NCBI RefSeq assembly: GCF_022810305.1
Contig: NZ_JALGQH010000004.1
Span: 248,001 to 312,000, forward strand
Length of the DNA: 64,000 nt
Reading direction: 5' to 3'
Source of the DNA: Rhodococcus sp. ARC_M6
GTDB taxonomy: Bacteria > Actinomycetota > Actinomycetes > Mycobacteriales > Mycobacteriaceae
The notes beneath the pieces are model-generated. The model had not been told where the DNA came from. It saw only the letters and a list, made by a program, of their open reading frames with translations, and made no database searches. The translations under genes and the position numbers were made by a program. This document shows, piece by piece, positions 26,330 through 35,314 of this stretch (the stretch's first letter is position 1; each line of letters begins with the position of its first letter).

Positions 26330-27104
26330 CTCCTCCGCAGATCGGGTGATCCGGCCCCCGGACCCCCATCCCTCCGGAGCCACACCGCCGATCCTGCAAA
26401 CCGAACTGATCCCGCGCCACATCGCGCTGGTGATGGACGGCAACGGGCGCTGGGCGCAAGAACGCGGACTACCGCGAACCGCCGGTCACGAGCGCGGTGA
26501 AGCCGTCCTGATGGACTCCGTCAACGGGTGCATCGAAATGGGCGTCGAGTGGCTCTCCGCATACGCCTTCTCCACCGAGAACTGGAAGCGAAGCCCCGAC
26601 GAGGTGCGTTTCCTCATGGGCTTCAACCGTGACGTCATCCGTCGCCGACGCGATGAGATGAACGAGATGGGCGTGCGGGTCCGCTGGGCCGGCCGGAAGC
26701 CGCGGTTGTGGGCGAGCGTCATCAAGGAACTCGAAATCGCCGAAGAACTCACCAAAAACAACACGGTGATGAACCTGACGATGTGCGTCAACTACGGCGG
26801 ACGAGCCGAAATCGCCGATGCAGTCAAGGAAATCGCTCGACGCGTCGCCGCCGGACAGATTAATCCCGAAAAGATCACCGAGGCAACAGTTGCCAAGTAT
26901 CTCGACGAACCCGACATGCCCGACGTCGATTTGTTCCTGCGTCCGTCGGGGGAGCAGCGGACGTCGAACTTCTTGATCTGGCAGTCCGCTTACGCCGAAA
27001 TGGTGTACCAGGACAAGCTCTTCCCGGATTTCGACCGCCGTGACCTCTGGGCTGCGTGTGTTGAATACGCATCCCGCGACCGCCGATTCGGTGGCGTGAA
27101 ATGA
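26286..27104 (+). CDS. uppS: Isoprenyl (decaprenyl/undecaprenyl) diphosphate synthase
   Basis: cis-Prenyltransferase making the polyprenyl diphosphate carrier for cell-wall synthesis, 272 residues. It has [20 protein letters not shown] with the catalytic aspartate, [12 protein letters not shown], and [20 protein letters not shown] near the end, all diagnostic. It corresponds to Rv2361c by position behind recO. The ATG at 26286 lies inside recO; the alternative start 372 bases further upstream is a frame inside recO and was rejected. Confidence 0.94.
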   Translation: MERVIRRREPRTLPDSSADRVIRPPDPHPSGATPPILQTELIPRHIALVMDGNGRWAQERGLPRTAGHERGEAVLMDSVNGCIEMGVEWLSAYAFSTENWKRSPDEVRFLMGFNRDVIRRRRDEMNEMGVRVRWAGRKPRLWASVIKELEIAEELTKNNTVMNLTMCVNYGGRAEIADAVKEIARRVAAGQINPEKITEATVAKYLDEPDMPDVDLFLRPSGEQRTSNFLIWQSAYAEMVYQDKLFPDFDRRDLWAACVEYASRDRRFGGVK

Positions 27105-27538
27105 CAGAGCGTGAAATGACAGGTGAAGACATGACCGAGACAACCGACAATGCCGCGCGATTACAAGAACGTGCTGCCGAAGCGCTGTCGCATTTTGTGA
27201 CCGTCGACGTAGCCGACGACGGCTCACTGGGTTTCCAGTACTCCGGTGCCTTGTGCTCCGTCCAGGCGATGAATCTTTCCGAAGGCCTCGATGTTTTGTC
27301 GATGACCTGTGTACTGGCGTGGGATCGCCCCGTCAGCGCTGCGCTGCATCGCAAGGTGGCCGAGCGCAATCGCACCATCCAGTTCGGTTCGATTGCCGTC
27401 TTCGCGCATGGCAGCCTGGCCGATGTGATTCTGCGCTATACCTTTCCGGCAGCCGGGTTGGCCGACGAGGCACTCACCACGATGCTGCTGTTGGCGCTCA
27501 CCGGAGCCGACACAGCCCGGCAGGGACTACTTCCTTAA
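27101..27538 (+). CDS. YbjN-like conserved protein
   Basis: 145 residues, starting in an ATGA overlap with uppS. Acidic alpha/beta protein resembling the YbjN / type III secretion chaperone-like family ([20 protein letters not shown] and [15 protein letters not shown]). In-frame ATGs at 27116 and 27131 are possible starts. It ends four bases inside the zur gene on the other strand. The function is unknown; such proteins are often small folding helpers. Confidence 0.65.
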   Translation: MTEREMTGEDMTETTDNAARLQERAAEALSHFVTVDVADDGSLGFQYSGALCSVQAMNLSEGLDVLSMTCVLAWDRPVSAALHRKVAERNRTIQFGSIAVFAHGSLADVILRYTFPAAGLADEALTTMLLLALTGADTARQGLLP

Positions 27539-27984
27539 AGGGCAGCAGCGCAGTCGCGGCAGGTACCGAAAATCTCGACTGTGTGACTGACGTCGGTGAA
27601 ACCGTTGTCGTCGGCGATGGTCTGTGACCACTGCTCGACGATCGGGCCCTCGACCTCCACGGTGAACCCGCAGGTGCGGCAGACCAAATGGTGGTGATGG
27701 CCGGAAGAGCAACGGCGATAAACGGATTCACCGCTGTCGGTACGCAAAACGTCGATGGTTCCGGCGTCGGAAAGGGCTTGCAGAGTTCGGTAGACGGTGG
27801 TCAGTCCGATGCCCTCACCGCGCTTACGCAGTTCGTCGTGAAGCTCCTGGGCCGACTTGAACTCGTCGATGTCGTCGAGCAGAGCGGAGATCGCGCTGCG
27901 CTGCTTGGTGGAGCGAATGCCGACGGTGGCAGAGCTGCGCTTGACTGCTGTCGGTCCGATGTTGGTCATGGTGGTGGTGATCAT
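27535..27984 (-). CDS. zur: Zinc uptake regulator Zur (Fur family)
   Basis: 149-residue Fur-family repressor. The winged helix runs through TKQRSAISALLDDIDEFKSA and IGLTTVYRTLQALSDAG; metal sites include GHHHHLVCRTCG and [10 protein letters not shown], whose CxxC pairs hold the structural zinc. The second gene of the smtB-zur operon, as Rv2358-Rv2359 in M. tuberculosis. The ATG at 27984 overlaps the smtB stop (ATGA); an alternative ATG is five codons further on. It represses zinc uptake and zinc-free ribosomal protein genes when zinc is enough. Confidence 0.93.
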   Translation of the reverse strand: MITTTMTNIGPTAVKRSSATVGIRSTKQRSAISALLDDIDEFKSAQELHDELRKRGEGIGLTTVYRTLQALSDAGTIDVLRTDSGESVYRRCSSGHHHHLVCRTCGFTVEVEGPIVEQWSQTIADDNGFTDVSHTVEIFGTCRDCAAAL

Positions 27985-28364
27985 CCTTCTTCTGCGTGAG
28001 CGACGGCATCGACGACGATGTGAGCAAGGTGGTCGTCGGCTAGTCGGTAGAGAACTTCACGGCCATGCCGCTCGCCGCGGACTACTCCGGCAGCTTTGAG
28101 GACGCGGAGATGCTGACTGATGAGCGGTTGAGTAACGCCGAGTGCGCCTACGAGTTCATGAACACAGCGCTGCGATTCCTGGAGCTGGAGCACGATGGCG
28201 ATGCGCACGGGGGCGGCGAGGGCGCGCAGGATCTCGCCTGCTGCAGCCAGGGTTTCCTTCGGGGGGACTACCGCCGGCGGGATGGCGTCGAAGGGACTGT
28301 GTGGGTGTCCGAGATCGGGATGATCCTTGGTGTTGTGGAGATCGCCGGTATCCGCAATGCTCAC
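27981..28364 (-). CDS. smtB: ArsR/SmtB-family metal-sensing repressor
   Basis: 127-residue winged-helix repressor with LRALAAPVRIAIVLQLQESQ, the recognition helix VTQPLISQHLRVLKAAGVV and a histidine-rich C-terminus (DDHLAHIVVDAVAHAEEG) that fits the alpha-5 zinc site. It is the first gene of the operon with zur and matches Rv2358, which represses zur when zinc is scarce. A likely operator lies in the 28425-28466 palindromes upstream. GGAG is seen before the ATG (TCGAAGGAGCCTCGCTGTG on the minus strand gives GGAG about nine bases away). Confidence 0.92.
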   Translation of the reverse strand: MSIADTGDLHNTKDHPDLGHPHSPFDAIPPAVVPPKETLAAAGEILRALAAPVRIAIVLQLQESQRCVHELVGALGVTQPLISQHLRVLKAAGVVRGERHGREVLYRLADDHLAHIVVDAVAHAEEG

Positions 28365-28424
28365 AGCGAGGCTCCTTCGAGGGATCTGTCACGACGTTCC
28401 GGTGTGGCCATCAGACCACACTAT

Positions 28425-28466
28425 TGCAAATCACATTCATTTTGATATGCATAAGTACGCATGTCA
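28425..28466. promoter_or_regulatory. SmtB/Zur operator region between smtB and glyS
   Basis: Two overlapping imperfect inverted repeats in an AT-rich patch: TGCAAATCA (28425-28433) with TGATATGCA (28443-28451), one mismatch, and TGATATGC (28443-28450) with GCATGTCA (28459-28466), one mismatch. The second has the 12-2-12 geometry of ArsR/SmtB operators; the first resembles Zur boxes. Both are placed 60-100 bases before the smtB start, so autoregulation is likely. Confidence 0.6.
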
Positions 28467-28562
28467 ACCGTGGCGCGAGGGCCAGTTCTGCGGCCAGTTA
28501 GTCTAGGTAGGCAAAAAGCGCAGGAAAACCGTGCATCTATTACCCAGATGGAGAGCAATCCA

Positions 28563-29954
28563 GTGGCACCGAAGTCCAAGATCGAAGCCGTCGTCAATCT
28601 CGCCAAGCGGCGGGGCCTGGTCTACCCGTGCGGTGAGATCTACGGCGGTACAAAGTCCGCATGGGACTACGGCCCATTGGGTGTCGAGCTCAAGGACAAC
28701 ATCAAGCGTCAGTGGTGGCGCAACATGGTCACCAGCCGCGAAGACGTCGTCGGCCTCGACTCCTCCGTCATCCTGCCCCGCGAGGTGTGGGTCGCTTCCG
28801 GTCACGTCGGTGTCTTCAACGACCCGCTGGTCGAGTGCCTGAACTGCCACAAGCGTCACCGTCAGGATCACCTGCAGGAGGCGTACGCGGCAAAGAAGAA
28901 GATGGACAACCCGGACGACGTCACGATGGACCTCGTCGGTTGTCCCGATTGCGGCACCATCGGTCAGTGGACCGAACCGCGTGACTTCAACATGATGCTC
29001 AAGACGCACCTCGGCCCCGTCGAGACGGAAGAGGGCATGCATTACCTGCGTCCCGAAACCGCGCAGGGCATCTTCGTGAACTTCGCAAACGTACTGACCA
29101 CGTCGCGCAAGAAGCCGCCTTTCGGCATCGGCCAGATCGGCAAGAGCTTCCGCAACGAGATCACGCCCGGCAACTTCATCTTCCGCACCCGCGAGTTCGA
29201 GCAGATGGAGATGGAATTCTTCGTCAAGCCCGGTGAAGACGACGAATGGCACCAGTACTGGATCGACTACCGCATGGACTGGTACACCGGCCTGGGCATC
29301 AACCCGGAGAACCTGCGTCTGTACAAGCATGCGCAGGAGAAGCTTTCGCACTACTCCAAGGGCACAACCGACATCGAGTACCGCTTCCACTTCCAGGGCA
29401 GCGAATGGGGCGAACTCGAAGGCATTGCCAACCGCACCGACTTCGATCTCTCGACGCACTCCAAGCACTCGGGCACGGATCTGAACTACTACGACCAGAC
29501 GACCGGCGAGCGCTACACGCCGTACGTCATCGAGCCCGCAGCCGGCCTCACCCGTTCGCTGATGGCCTTCCTGGTCGACGCGTACACCGAGGACGAGGCA
29601 CCCAACGCCAAGGGCGGCGTCGACAAGCGCACCGTGCTGCGTCTGGACCGCCGTCTGGCTCCGGTCAAGGCTGCAGTGTTGCCGCTCTCGCGTAACGCTG
29701 ACCTCACGCCGAAGGCGAAAGACCTTGCGGCGCAGCTGCGTCAGAACTGGAACGTCGAATTCGACGACGCCGGTGCTATCGGTCGTCGTTACCGTCGCCA
29801 GGACGAGATCGGTACGCCGTTCTGCATCACGGTCGACTTCGACACCCTCGAAGACCATGCCGTCACCGTGCGTGAGCGCGATTCCATGGCACAGGAACGC
29901 GTCGCACTCGATCAGGTCGAAAGCTACCTGGCAGCACGTCTGATCGGCTCCTAG
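28563..29954 (+). CDS. glyS: Glycyl-tRNA synthetase (dimeric)
   Basis: Class II synthetase charging tRNA-Gly, 463 residues, of the alpha2 type. It begins [22 protein letters not shown], has the [17 protein letters not shown] motif 1 region, zinc ligands CLNCHKRH and CPDCGTIG, motif 2 [20 protein letters not shown] and motif 3 near [13 protein letters not shown] 28563 is chosen because GGAGAG lies seven bases before it; an ATG at 28548 is possible. It is divergent from smtB. A strong hairpin follows the gene. Confidence 0.95.
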   Translation: MAPKSKIEAVVNLAKRRGLVYPCGEIYGGTKSAWDYGPLGVELKDNIKRQWWRNMVTSREDVVGLDSSVILPREVWVASGHVGVFNDPLVECLNCHKRHRQDHLQEAYAAKKKMDNPDDVTMDLVGCPDCGTIGQWTEPRDFNMMLKTHLGPVETEEGMHYLRPETAQGIFVNFANVLTTSRKKPPFGIGQIGKSFRNEITPGNFIFRTREFEQMEMEFFVKPGEDDEWHQYWIDYRMDWYTGLGINPENLRLYKHAQEKLSHYSKGTTDIEYRFHFQGSEWGELEGIANRTDFDLSTHSKHSGTDLNYYDQTTGERYTPYVIEPAAGLTRSLMAFLVDAYTEDEAPNAKGGVDKRTVLRLDRRLAPVKAAVLPLSRNADLTPKAKDLAAQLRQNWNVEFDDAGAIGRRYRRQDEIGTPFCITVDFDTLEDHAVTVRERDSMAQERVALDQVESYLAARLIGS

Positions 29955-29969
29955 CCGTAGGTGTAATCC

Positions 29970-30002
29970 GGGCGGCCTTCCTCTTGCCGAGGGAGGCCGC
30001 CC
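29970..30002 (+). terminator. Terminator after glyS
   Basis: Perfect nine-base stem GGGCGGCCT / AGGCCGCCC with a 15-base loop, starting 16 bases behind the glyS stop and followed by a mixed T-rich tail. Confidence 0.8.
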
Positions 30003-30049
30003 GTTTCCGTTTCCTGGCGCGGCGGGTCGAGGTGGCGCAGGATCGAAGT

Positions 30050-30631
30050 ATGAGAAATCTGTCTGTGACCAACAGCGTGACTCTCGACGGCGTGATGCAA
30101 GCGCCCGGCGGACCCGAAGAGGACCGTCGCTGCGGCTTCGAACATGGCGGCTGGGCAGCGCCGTTCAGCGATCTGGTGATGGCCCGAAAAATGGGGGAGG
30201 GTATCGCCGCGAAATCGGATCTGCTTTTCGGGCGTCGCACCTACGAGCAGTTTGCATCGTATTGGCCGTTCCAGAACGACAATCCGTTTACCGAGGTACT
30301 CGACAACACCCGTAAGTACGTTGCGTCACGCACCTTGACGGAACCGTTGCCGTGGAAGAACTCCACCCTCCTGTACGGCGACGCGGGCGATACGGTCGCG
30401 GCTTTGAAGGAAGCTCCCGGCCCGAATGTGGTGATTCTCGGTAGTGGGGAACTGATTTCGGCGTTGGCGCGCCGCCGCCTCATCGACACCTACATACTGC
30501 TCATTCATCCGTTGGTGCTCGGGACGGGACGAAAGTTGTTTCCCGACGGGTCAGCCCTGGCTCAGTTCACCCTGACCGAAAGTGTCTCCACCACAACGGG
30601 AGTCATCATCGCGACGTATCAGCTGGTGTGA
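30050..30631 (+). CDS. Dihydrofolate-reductase-fold (RibD C-terminal) protein
   Basis: 193 residues of the RibD C-terminal/DHFR-like family (YyaP/YwjB type). Visible blocks are VTNSVTLDGVMQAPGG, DLLFGRRTYEQFASYWP and VVILGSGELISALARRRLID, giving the NADPH-binding core. Such stand-alone proteins are NADPH-dependent reductases of unknown substrate. It does not lie with riboflavin genes here. It ends 26 bases inside the MepB gene on the other strand. Confidence 0.85.
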   Translation: MRNLSVTNSVTLDGVMQAPGGPEEDRRCGFEHGGWAAPFSDLVMARKMGEGIAAKSDLLFGRRTYEQFASYWPFQNDNPFTEVLDNTRKYVASRTLTEPLPWKNSTLLYGDAGDTVAALKEAPGPNVVILGSGELISALARRRLIDTYILLIHPLVLGTGRKLFPDGSALAQFTLTESVSTTTGVIIATYQLV

Positions 30632-31028
30632 AGTGCTCGACCTGCCATTTTTGCGTTCTTGATGCTTGGGCGCTGGTAGTGGTGACCCACGGCGGGTACA
30701 CGCGGATGGCACGCTTACCGCCCACAAAATTTGTGGACACCACGCCGTGCTTCACGAGAGAGCCGACGGGAAAGATGAAGTGCCCGAACTGTTCTCCGTC
30801 GCTGACCCGTACGATGAATATCTCGACGCCGTCGCTGGTATCGAACGGGCGGATGGGCCCGGCGTCGGAACGACGCCACAGTGTCACGAACTGGCCGAGC
30901 TTGGTGGGCGTGGTTTTAGCGATTCGAAACACCGCGCTCGCCCCGTTGACTGTCAGGGTATGCGCGCCGTATTCCGCACCCTCGGGTTCAGGAACCGGTG
31001 TGGACCAAGTGCATTCGTGTGCGTTCAT
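30606..31028 (-). CDS. MepB-family protein
   Basis: 140 residues with the MepB signature at the end: RVYPPWVTTTSAQASRTQKW fits the pattern of staphylococcal MepB, the third gene of the mepRAB efflux locus. The middle has LWRRSDAGPIRPFDTSDG and VSDGEQFGHFIFP. The biochemical role of the family is not established; the fold resembles nuclease-like domains. The ATG at 31028 is chosen over an in-frame TTG two codons earlier. No MepA-type efflux gene is adjacent, so the multidrug link is not supported here. Confidence 0.75.
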   Translation of the reverse strand: MNAHECTWSTPVPEPEGAEYGAHTLTVNGASAVFRIAKTTPTKLGQFVTLWRRSDAGPIRPFDTSDGVEIFIVRVSDGEQFGHFIFPVGSLVKHGVVSTNFVGGKRAIRVYPPWVTTTSAQASRTQKWQVEHFTPADTSR

Positions 31029-31092
31029 CGACAAAAATCATTGCACACGCCACCGACAGCGCCCCGGCAAGGCGCCGCCGGTGCGGCATCGT

Positions 31093-31458
31093 TCACGCAG
31101 ACGGAACTTTATCGAGGAAGCCGAGAACGAGGGTTACCCGGCCGTCGTCGTTACGCTCGACCACATCGAAACCGTCGATCAGGGATTCGGACCCGGCCGG
31201 TCCCAGTGTCCAGCCGAATCGAGCCTGCTGATGGTGTGCATCGACGGGGCCTGCGAGCGTGAAGACCATTCCCGGAAACTGTTGCTGCACAGCATTGATC
31301 ATCGCGTCGATCTGGTCGTGGCCTGATACGTCGGCGAGGGGATCGGTGTAGCGGCCGTCGACGGTGAACAGTTGCTCGATCCGACTCTTGCGCGCGTTGG
31401 AGTCCGTCTCGTTCCACAGATCGATGTAGGCAGAGGCGATGGCGTCGAAGTCGCTCAT
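31093..31458 (-). CDS. SnoaL-like (NTF2-fold) protein
   Basis: 121 residues with the NTF2/SnoaL fold: AIASAYIDLWNETDSNAR, then TVDGRYTDPLADVSGHDQID and GFDVVERNDDGRVTLVLGFL. Such proteins are small ligand-binding or cyclase/isomerase-like enzymes; the exact role is unknown. AGGATT precedes the ATG. It is divergent from an XRE regulator gene, and the spacer holds two copies of a palindrome, so the regulator very likely controls it. Confidence 0.8.
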   Translation of the reverse strand: MSDFDAIASAYIDLWNETDSNARKSRIEQLFTVDGRYTDPLADVSGHDQIDAMINAVQQQFPGMVFTLAGPVDAHHQQARFGWTLGPAGSESLIDGFDVVERNDDGRVTLVLGFLDKVPSA

Positions 31459-31469
31459 GATTAAATCCT

Positions 31470-31548
31470 GTCTCTGAGGTGTCCGGTGTTGTTTCCGGCT
31501 GAGACAACTGTGCAGCTGGAATCAGAGCCAGTCGATTACCTCAGAGGT
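31470..31548. promoter_or_regulatory. Two copies of an ACCTCAGAGGT-type operator between the SnoaL and XRE genes
   Basis: ACCTCAGAGGT at 31538-31548 is an 11-base palindrome around one central base. GTCTCTGAGGT at 31470-31480 matches its reverse complement in nine of 11 positions. They lie about 58 bases apart between two divergent genes, one of them a helix-turn-helix regulator, a typical autoregulatory layout. Confidence 0.5.
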
Positions 31549-31586
31549 CATGGCCGGGCAGTACCGCCGGTCGATATGTTGGGTAC

Positions 31587-32363
31587 ATGACGCAGAAAGT
31601 AGATGTGGGAACGCAACTCAAAGCGTGGCGCGAGAGGCGGAGACTTACCCAGTTGGGGCTTTCGTCGGCGGCCGGCGTTTCGACGAGGCATCTGAGTTTC
31701 ATCGAAACCGGCCGATCGAAGCCCAGTAAGGACATGATCATTCATCTGTCCGAATGTCTGGATGTGCCACTACGTCAAAGAAATTCGTTGCTATTGGCCG
31801 GCGGTCATGCGCCGGCATACTCGCAGAGCGCATTGGCCGAGGCGCCGATGGCTGCGGTCAGCGATGCCATCAATCGCATTATCGACGCGCACGACCCATT
31901 TCCTGCCGTCGTGGTCGATCACCATTGGGATTTGATCGCCGGCAATCGTGCAGTCGGCATCCTGACCGAGGGGTCGGCGCCGTTTCTCCTGGAACCACCG
32001 GTGAATGTGCTGCGTCTGAGCTTGCATCCCGAGGGGATGGCGCCGCGCATTGTGAACTTGGCGCAATGGCGAACCCATGTGATTGCCAGGCTACGACGCG
32101 AAGTCGAGGTGACGGCGGACGCGCAACTGGGCGGGTTGCTCGAAGAACTACGGACCTACCCCAGCGGGGGCGAATGGCATGAAGACGAGATGAGTTCACT
32201 GCTGGTGCCGTTGCGGATTCGCGCCGGCGATACCGAACTGGCGATGTTCAGTACCACCACCGTGTTCGGTACGCCGCGCGACGTCACCTTGGCCGAGATC
32301 GCGATCGAGTCTTTCTATCCCTCGGATCCCGCGACCGCAGAGTTCTTCAGATCTGTCGGTTAG
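31587..32363 (+). CDS. XRE-family regulator with MmyB-like ligand-binding domain
   Basis: 258 residues. The N-terminal helix-turn-helix (LTQLGLSSAAGVSTRHLSFI) is followed by a MmyB-type PAS-like domain (VVVDHHWDLIAGNRAVGILT, then LRLSLHPEGMAPRIVNLAQW) and ends VFGTPRDVTLAEIAIESFYP, the family hallmark. MmyB-like proteins in actinobacteria bind fatty-acid-like ligands and control a neighbouring enzyme gene. The divergent SnoaL-like gene is the likely target. It ends three bases before the convergent ppm gene. Confidence 0.88.
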   Translation: MTQKVDVGTQLKAWRERRRLTQLGLSSAAGVSTRHLSFIETGRSKPSKDMIIHLSECLDVPLRQRNSLLLAGGHAPAYSQSALAEAPMAAVSDAINRIIDAHDPFPAVVVDHHWDLIAGNRAVGILTEGSAPFLLEPPVNVLRLSLHPEGMAPRIVNLAQWRTHVIARLRREVEVTADAQLGGLLEELRTYPSGGEWHEDEMSSLLVPLRIRAGDTELAMFSTTTVFGTPRDVTLAEIAIESFYPSDPATAEFFRSVG

Positions 32364-32365
32364 AT

Positions 32366-33103
32366 CTACCGGGACTTCTTGCCGAACTTCAGCTTCCACG
32401 GAACCAGTGCCGACTCGATCTGAACGCTCAGGCTCATCTTGGAGACACCCTCGGTGCGCTCCTCGAAACGAATCGGAGTTTCGGCGATCTTCATGCCGCG
32501 CTGCACAACTCGGTAGTTCATTTCGACCTGGAATGCGTAGCCGTTGCTCTGTACCGATTCCACGTCGATGGCACGCAAAGTCTTTGCATGCCATGCCTTG
32601 AATCCGGCAGTCGCGTCCTTGACGTGCAGTCGCAGGATCGCGTTGACGTAGAAGTTGGCCCACGCCGAAAGTGCCTTGCGGTGCCACGGCCAGTCTCCGG
32701 CCACTGCGCCGCCCTCGACGTAGCGTGACCCGAGCACGACAGCAGCGTCCGTTGTGGTGAGGATCTCGATCATCGAGGGGATTACCTCGGACGGATGCGA
32801 GAGATCGGCGTCCATCTGAATGACGATGTCCGCGTTCTCGGCGAGAGCGCGGGTCATTCCGGCGACGTAGGCGCGGCCGAGTCCGTCCTTGACGGTGCGA
32901 TGCAGAACACCTACCGGGATGGGTCCATCGATGCCCAATTTGTCCGCAACGTCACCCGTTCCATCGGGAGAGTTGTCGTCCACCACGAGGACATGCAGGT
33001 TCGGGATCTTCAACGCGGCAAGGCGATCGACGAGCTTGGGCAGGTTCTCACGCTCGTTGTACGTCGGTACAACCACGGTTATCTGCGGGGCAACGCTGTT
33101 CAT
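32366..33103 (-). CDS. ppm1: Polyprenol monophosphomannose synthase (family 2 glycosyltransferase)
   Basis: Transfers mannose from GDP-mannose to polyprenyl phosphate, making the donor for lipomannan and lipoarabinomannan synthesis. 245 residues, one GT-A domain: VVPTYNERENLPKL, the VVDDNSPDGTGDVAD strand, metal-binding QMDADLSHP, and YAFQVEMNYR near the end, as in Dpm1. There is no fused lyase or transmembrane N-acyltransferase domain like in M. tuberculosis Ppm1 (Rv2051c), so it is the catalytic D2 part alone. Confidence 0.9.
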   Translation of the reverse strand: MNSVAPQITVVVPTYNERENLPKLVDRLAALKIPNLHVLVVDDNSPDGTGDVADKLGIDGPIPVGVLHRTVKDGLGRAYVAGMTRALAENADIVIQMDADLSHPSEVIPSMIEILTTTDAAVVLGSRYVEGGAVAGDWPWHRKALSAWANFYVNAILRLHVKDATAGFKAWHAKTLRAIDVESVQSNGYAFQVEMNYRVVQRGMKIAETPIRFEERTEGVSKMSLSVQIESALVPWKLKFGKKSR

Positions 33104-33202
33104 AACACCTTCGTATGATCTGTGATCCCGACTTGCCGGATGGAGCGTACGACGAGGTCGGTCGCGAACAAAGTCAGAATTTTACTACCTCGAGTGCTGG
33201 CC

Positions 33203-35269
33203 TCAGAACCGGCCGCCGCCGCCGCCCCCGCGACTGCCCCGTCCGCCGCCCCCGCCGCCGCCGAATCCGCCGCCTCGACCGCTACTGCTCGGGCCACCGT
33301 ACGACCGCGGACCGCCGCCGCCACCGCGCAGAACACTGTTGATCAGAATTCCGCCGAGGATCGCGCCGGCAGCGTTGTTGCCGCCACCCCCGCCGCGGGG
33401 GCGCTGGCTCGCTTCCCAGGCGCTGACGTCGTTCTGAGCGGCACGCAAAGCATGTGTAGCCAGCGTGGTAGCCGCCTGCGCATGTTGCAGGGCCGTCGAC
33501 GGATCGGAGGCCTGCAACTGCTGAGCCGCTTGCAGGTGGCGCTGAGCCTCGGCGTAACGAGTACGTGCCTCGGCGCCGATCGCACCGCGACGGGTATTGA
33601 GGAAGTCGCCGGCAGCGGTGATCTGGGCCTGCGCAGCCAACATGTCCTGCGCGAGCCGCTGCTGCGCACGTTCGAGTTGCTGTTTCTGTTCCTGGGCTGC
33701 TGCGAGAAGTGCGTCCAACTGTGCGTCTGCCGCCACGACCTGGTTGAAGGCCCCGAGCGGGTCGGAGTCCTTCGACGCCTGGGCATGAGCCAGCGCTGCC
33801 TGCGCCGCGGCCTTCGCTGAGGCCAACTGCTCCCCGCCCTGGGCCAGATACGAATCCGCCGCCGTGATTCCCTGCTGCACATCTTCCATGGCGGCAGGCA
33901 AGGTTGCGATGGCATTGCGGATGTCGTCGGCCGCGTGATCCACACCGTCGAGCAGCTTGCGCGCCTGATCCAGTGCGGCTTCAGCAGTCCGAATCGCTGT
34001 GACAGCGCCGCCCTGCTTGCCGGCCGGCAAGGCGACGGCGTCGCGACCAGCCTCGATGGATTGTTCGGCAAGAGTCAACCGTTCACCGGCCATCGTCACG
34101 TTGCCGACCACCGGCGCCAGCGTCGGAGCGGGGAATTGGCTCTTGAGAGTTGTCAGGACTGCCTCGGACTCAGGCAGACGGACACTGAGTGCTACGACGC
34201 TTTGTGTCAGAGCGTCCAACCTCGCGGGCGCATTGATAAGGAGGTCACGCATTGCGTCGAACTCTTCGACCCGCGCTTCCAATTCTTGGTCGGCACGACC
34301 ACAGGAAGAAATGATGTCGATCAGCATCTGACGCCGCTGCTCCGGTGACTCCGGGATGGCGTCGTCAAGCTTCTGCCTGATCCCGAAGGCCCCGGCGAGC
34401 GTCGACCTGGCTTTGTCGAACGCCTGGGCAAAAGGTGCGACGGCGGCGTCACCGAATTCGCTCCGTGCAAGTTCGAGTTCTTCCTGGCTAGCCGAGATCG
34501 CATTGTCGGTCTCGACGAGAATCGCCTTGGCCCGGTCGTCGAGCGTCGGCAAGGGAAGTGCATTCAGTCCGGCAATGTCGTCGGGCGCGATGTGCTTGGC
34601 GGCCTCGAGGCTTGCCTTGTTGTGATCGGACTTGCGTTTGCGTGAGTACAGAACCACGCCGCCGGTTCCAACGATTACCGCACCACCGGCGATGAGGAGT
34701 GTGCTCGCGGACATGCCGCCGCTCTTGGAGTTCGCGTCACCGAGGGCGCCGGCGGTGGCGATCGCTGCGCCGGCCCAATCGCCGTCGGCGAGAGCGGGTT
34801 CCAAGGCGTCACCCGTGATGGAGTCGATGTCGGACTGTGTGATGTTCTTCAATCCCGGTGGAACATCGAGGTAGTAGGCGCGTTCCGTTGTTGCGACTGC
34901 GAGCAGTACGGCATTGTTGCGAAGAGTCGACTTGGTGGCTGTCTGCTCCGCCCAGGCCTGACCGCCCATCTCGTTGAAATCGGGAACGAATGCGACCCAC
35001 AGATCGATTTGATGGTCTTCGCTGAGTTGGTCGATTGCAGTCTGGATGTCGTTCTTCTGACCACTGTTCAACACGCCGGACGTATCGGTGATCTGGTTGG
35101 GAAGCACCAACGGCGGATCTGCCGACGCGGCCGCCGGGCTGAAAATCAGCGCGAGAATGGCGAAGAGCGCCGCGACTGCTGACATAGCGCCCCAGCGCCG
35201 AATCGGACGGAGATACGCCCGGCCGCGATCCGTCGGGGACGACTGCTCGATGTGTGCTGCGAAGGCCAT
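33203..35269 (-). CDS. Secreted/membrane TPM-domain protein with coiled coil and Gly-rich tail
   Basis: 688 residues. A signal or anchor sequence at about 30-50 (AVAALFAILALIFSPAAASA) is followed by a TPM domain (NQITDTSGVLNSGQKNDIQT, then LLAVATTERAYYLDVPPGL), one transmembrane helix at about 192-210, a long Ala/Gln-rich helical region with coiled-coil character (230-620) and a tail of Gly, Arg and Ser runs. Rv2345 of M. tuberculosis has this layout and stands beside the dgt gene as here. TPM domains have been tied to phosphatase and photosystem or respiratory assembly in other organisms; the role in actinobacteria is unknown. The helical part probably lies in the cytoplasm. Confidence 0.82.
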   Translation of the reverse strand: MAFAAHIEQSSPTDRGRAYLRPIRRWGAMSAVAALFAILALIFSPAAASADPPLVLPNQITDTSGVLNSGQKNDIQTAIDQLSEDHQIDLWVAFVPDFNEMGGQAWAEQTATKSTLRNNAVLLAVATTERAYYLDVPPGLKNITQSDIDSITGDALEPALADGDWAGAAIATAGALGDANSKSGGMSASTLLIAGGAVIVGTGGVVLYSRKRKSDHNKASLEAAKHIAPDDIAGLNALPLPTLDDRAKAILVETDNAISASQEELELARSEFGDAAVAPFAQAFDKARSTLAGAFGIRQKLDDAIPESPEQRRQMLIDIISSCGRADQELEARVEEFDAMRDLLINAPARLDALTQSVVALSVRLPESEAVLTTLKSQFPAPTLAPVVGNVTMAGERLTLAEQSIEAGRDAVALPAGKQGGAVTAIRTAEAALDQARKLLDGVDHAADDIRNAIATLPAAMEDVQQGITAADSYLAQGGEQLASAKAAAQAALAHAQASKDSDPLGAFNQVVAADAQLDALLAAAQEQKQQLERAQQRLAQDMLAAQAQITAAGDFLNTRRGAIGAEARTRYAEAQRHLQAAQQLQASDPSTALQHAQAATTLATHALRAAQNDVSAWEASQRPRGGGGGNNAAGAILGGILINSVLRGGGGGPRSYGGPSSSGRGGGFGGGGGGGRGSRGGGGGGRF

Positions 35270-35314
35270 GACGCAAATCTAACCGTTGTGGCGAGTCGGC
35301 AGCGCAGGTGACCG

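Noticed and set aside
28503-29858. A 451-codon frame antisense to glyS
   Set aside because: Val/Asp/Leu-rich composition typical of the complementary frame of a highly biased gene; no motif and no ribosome site.
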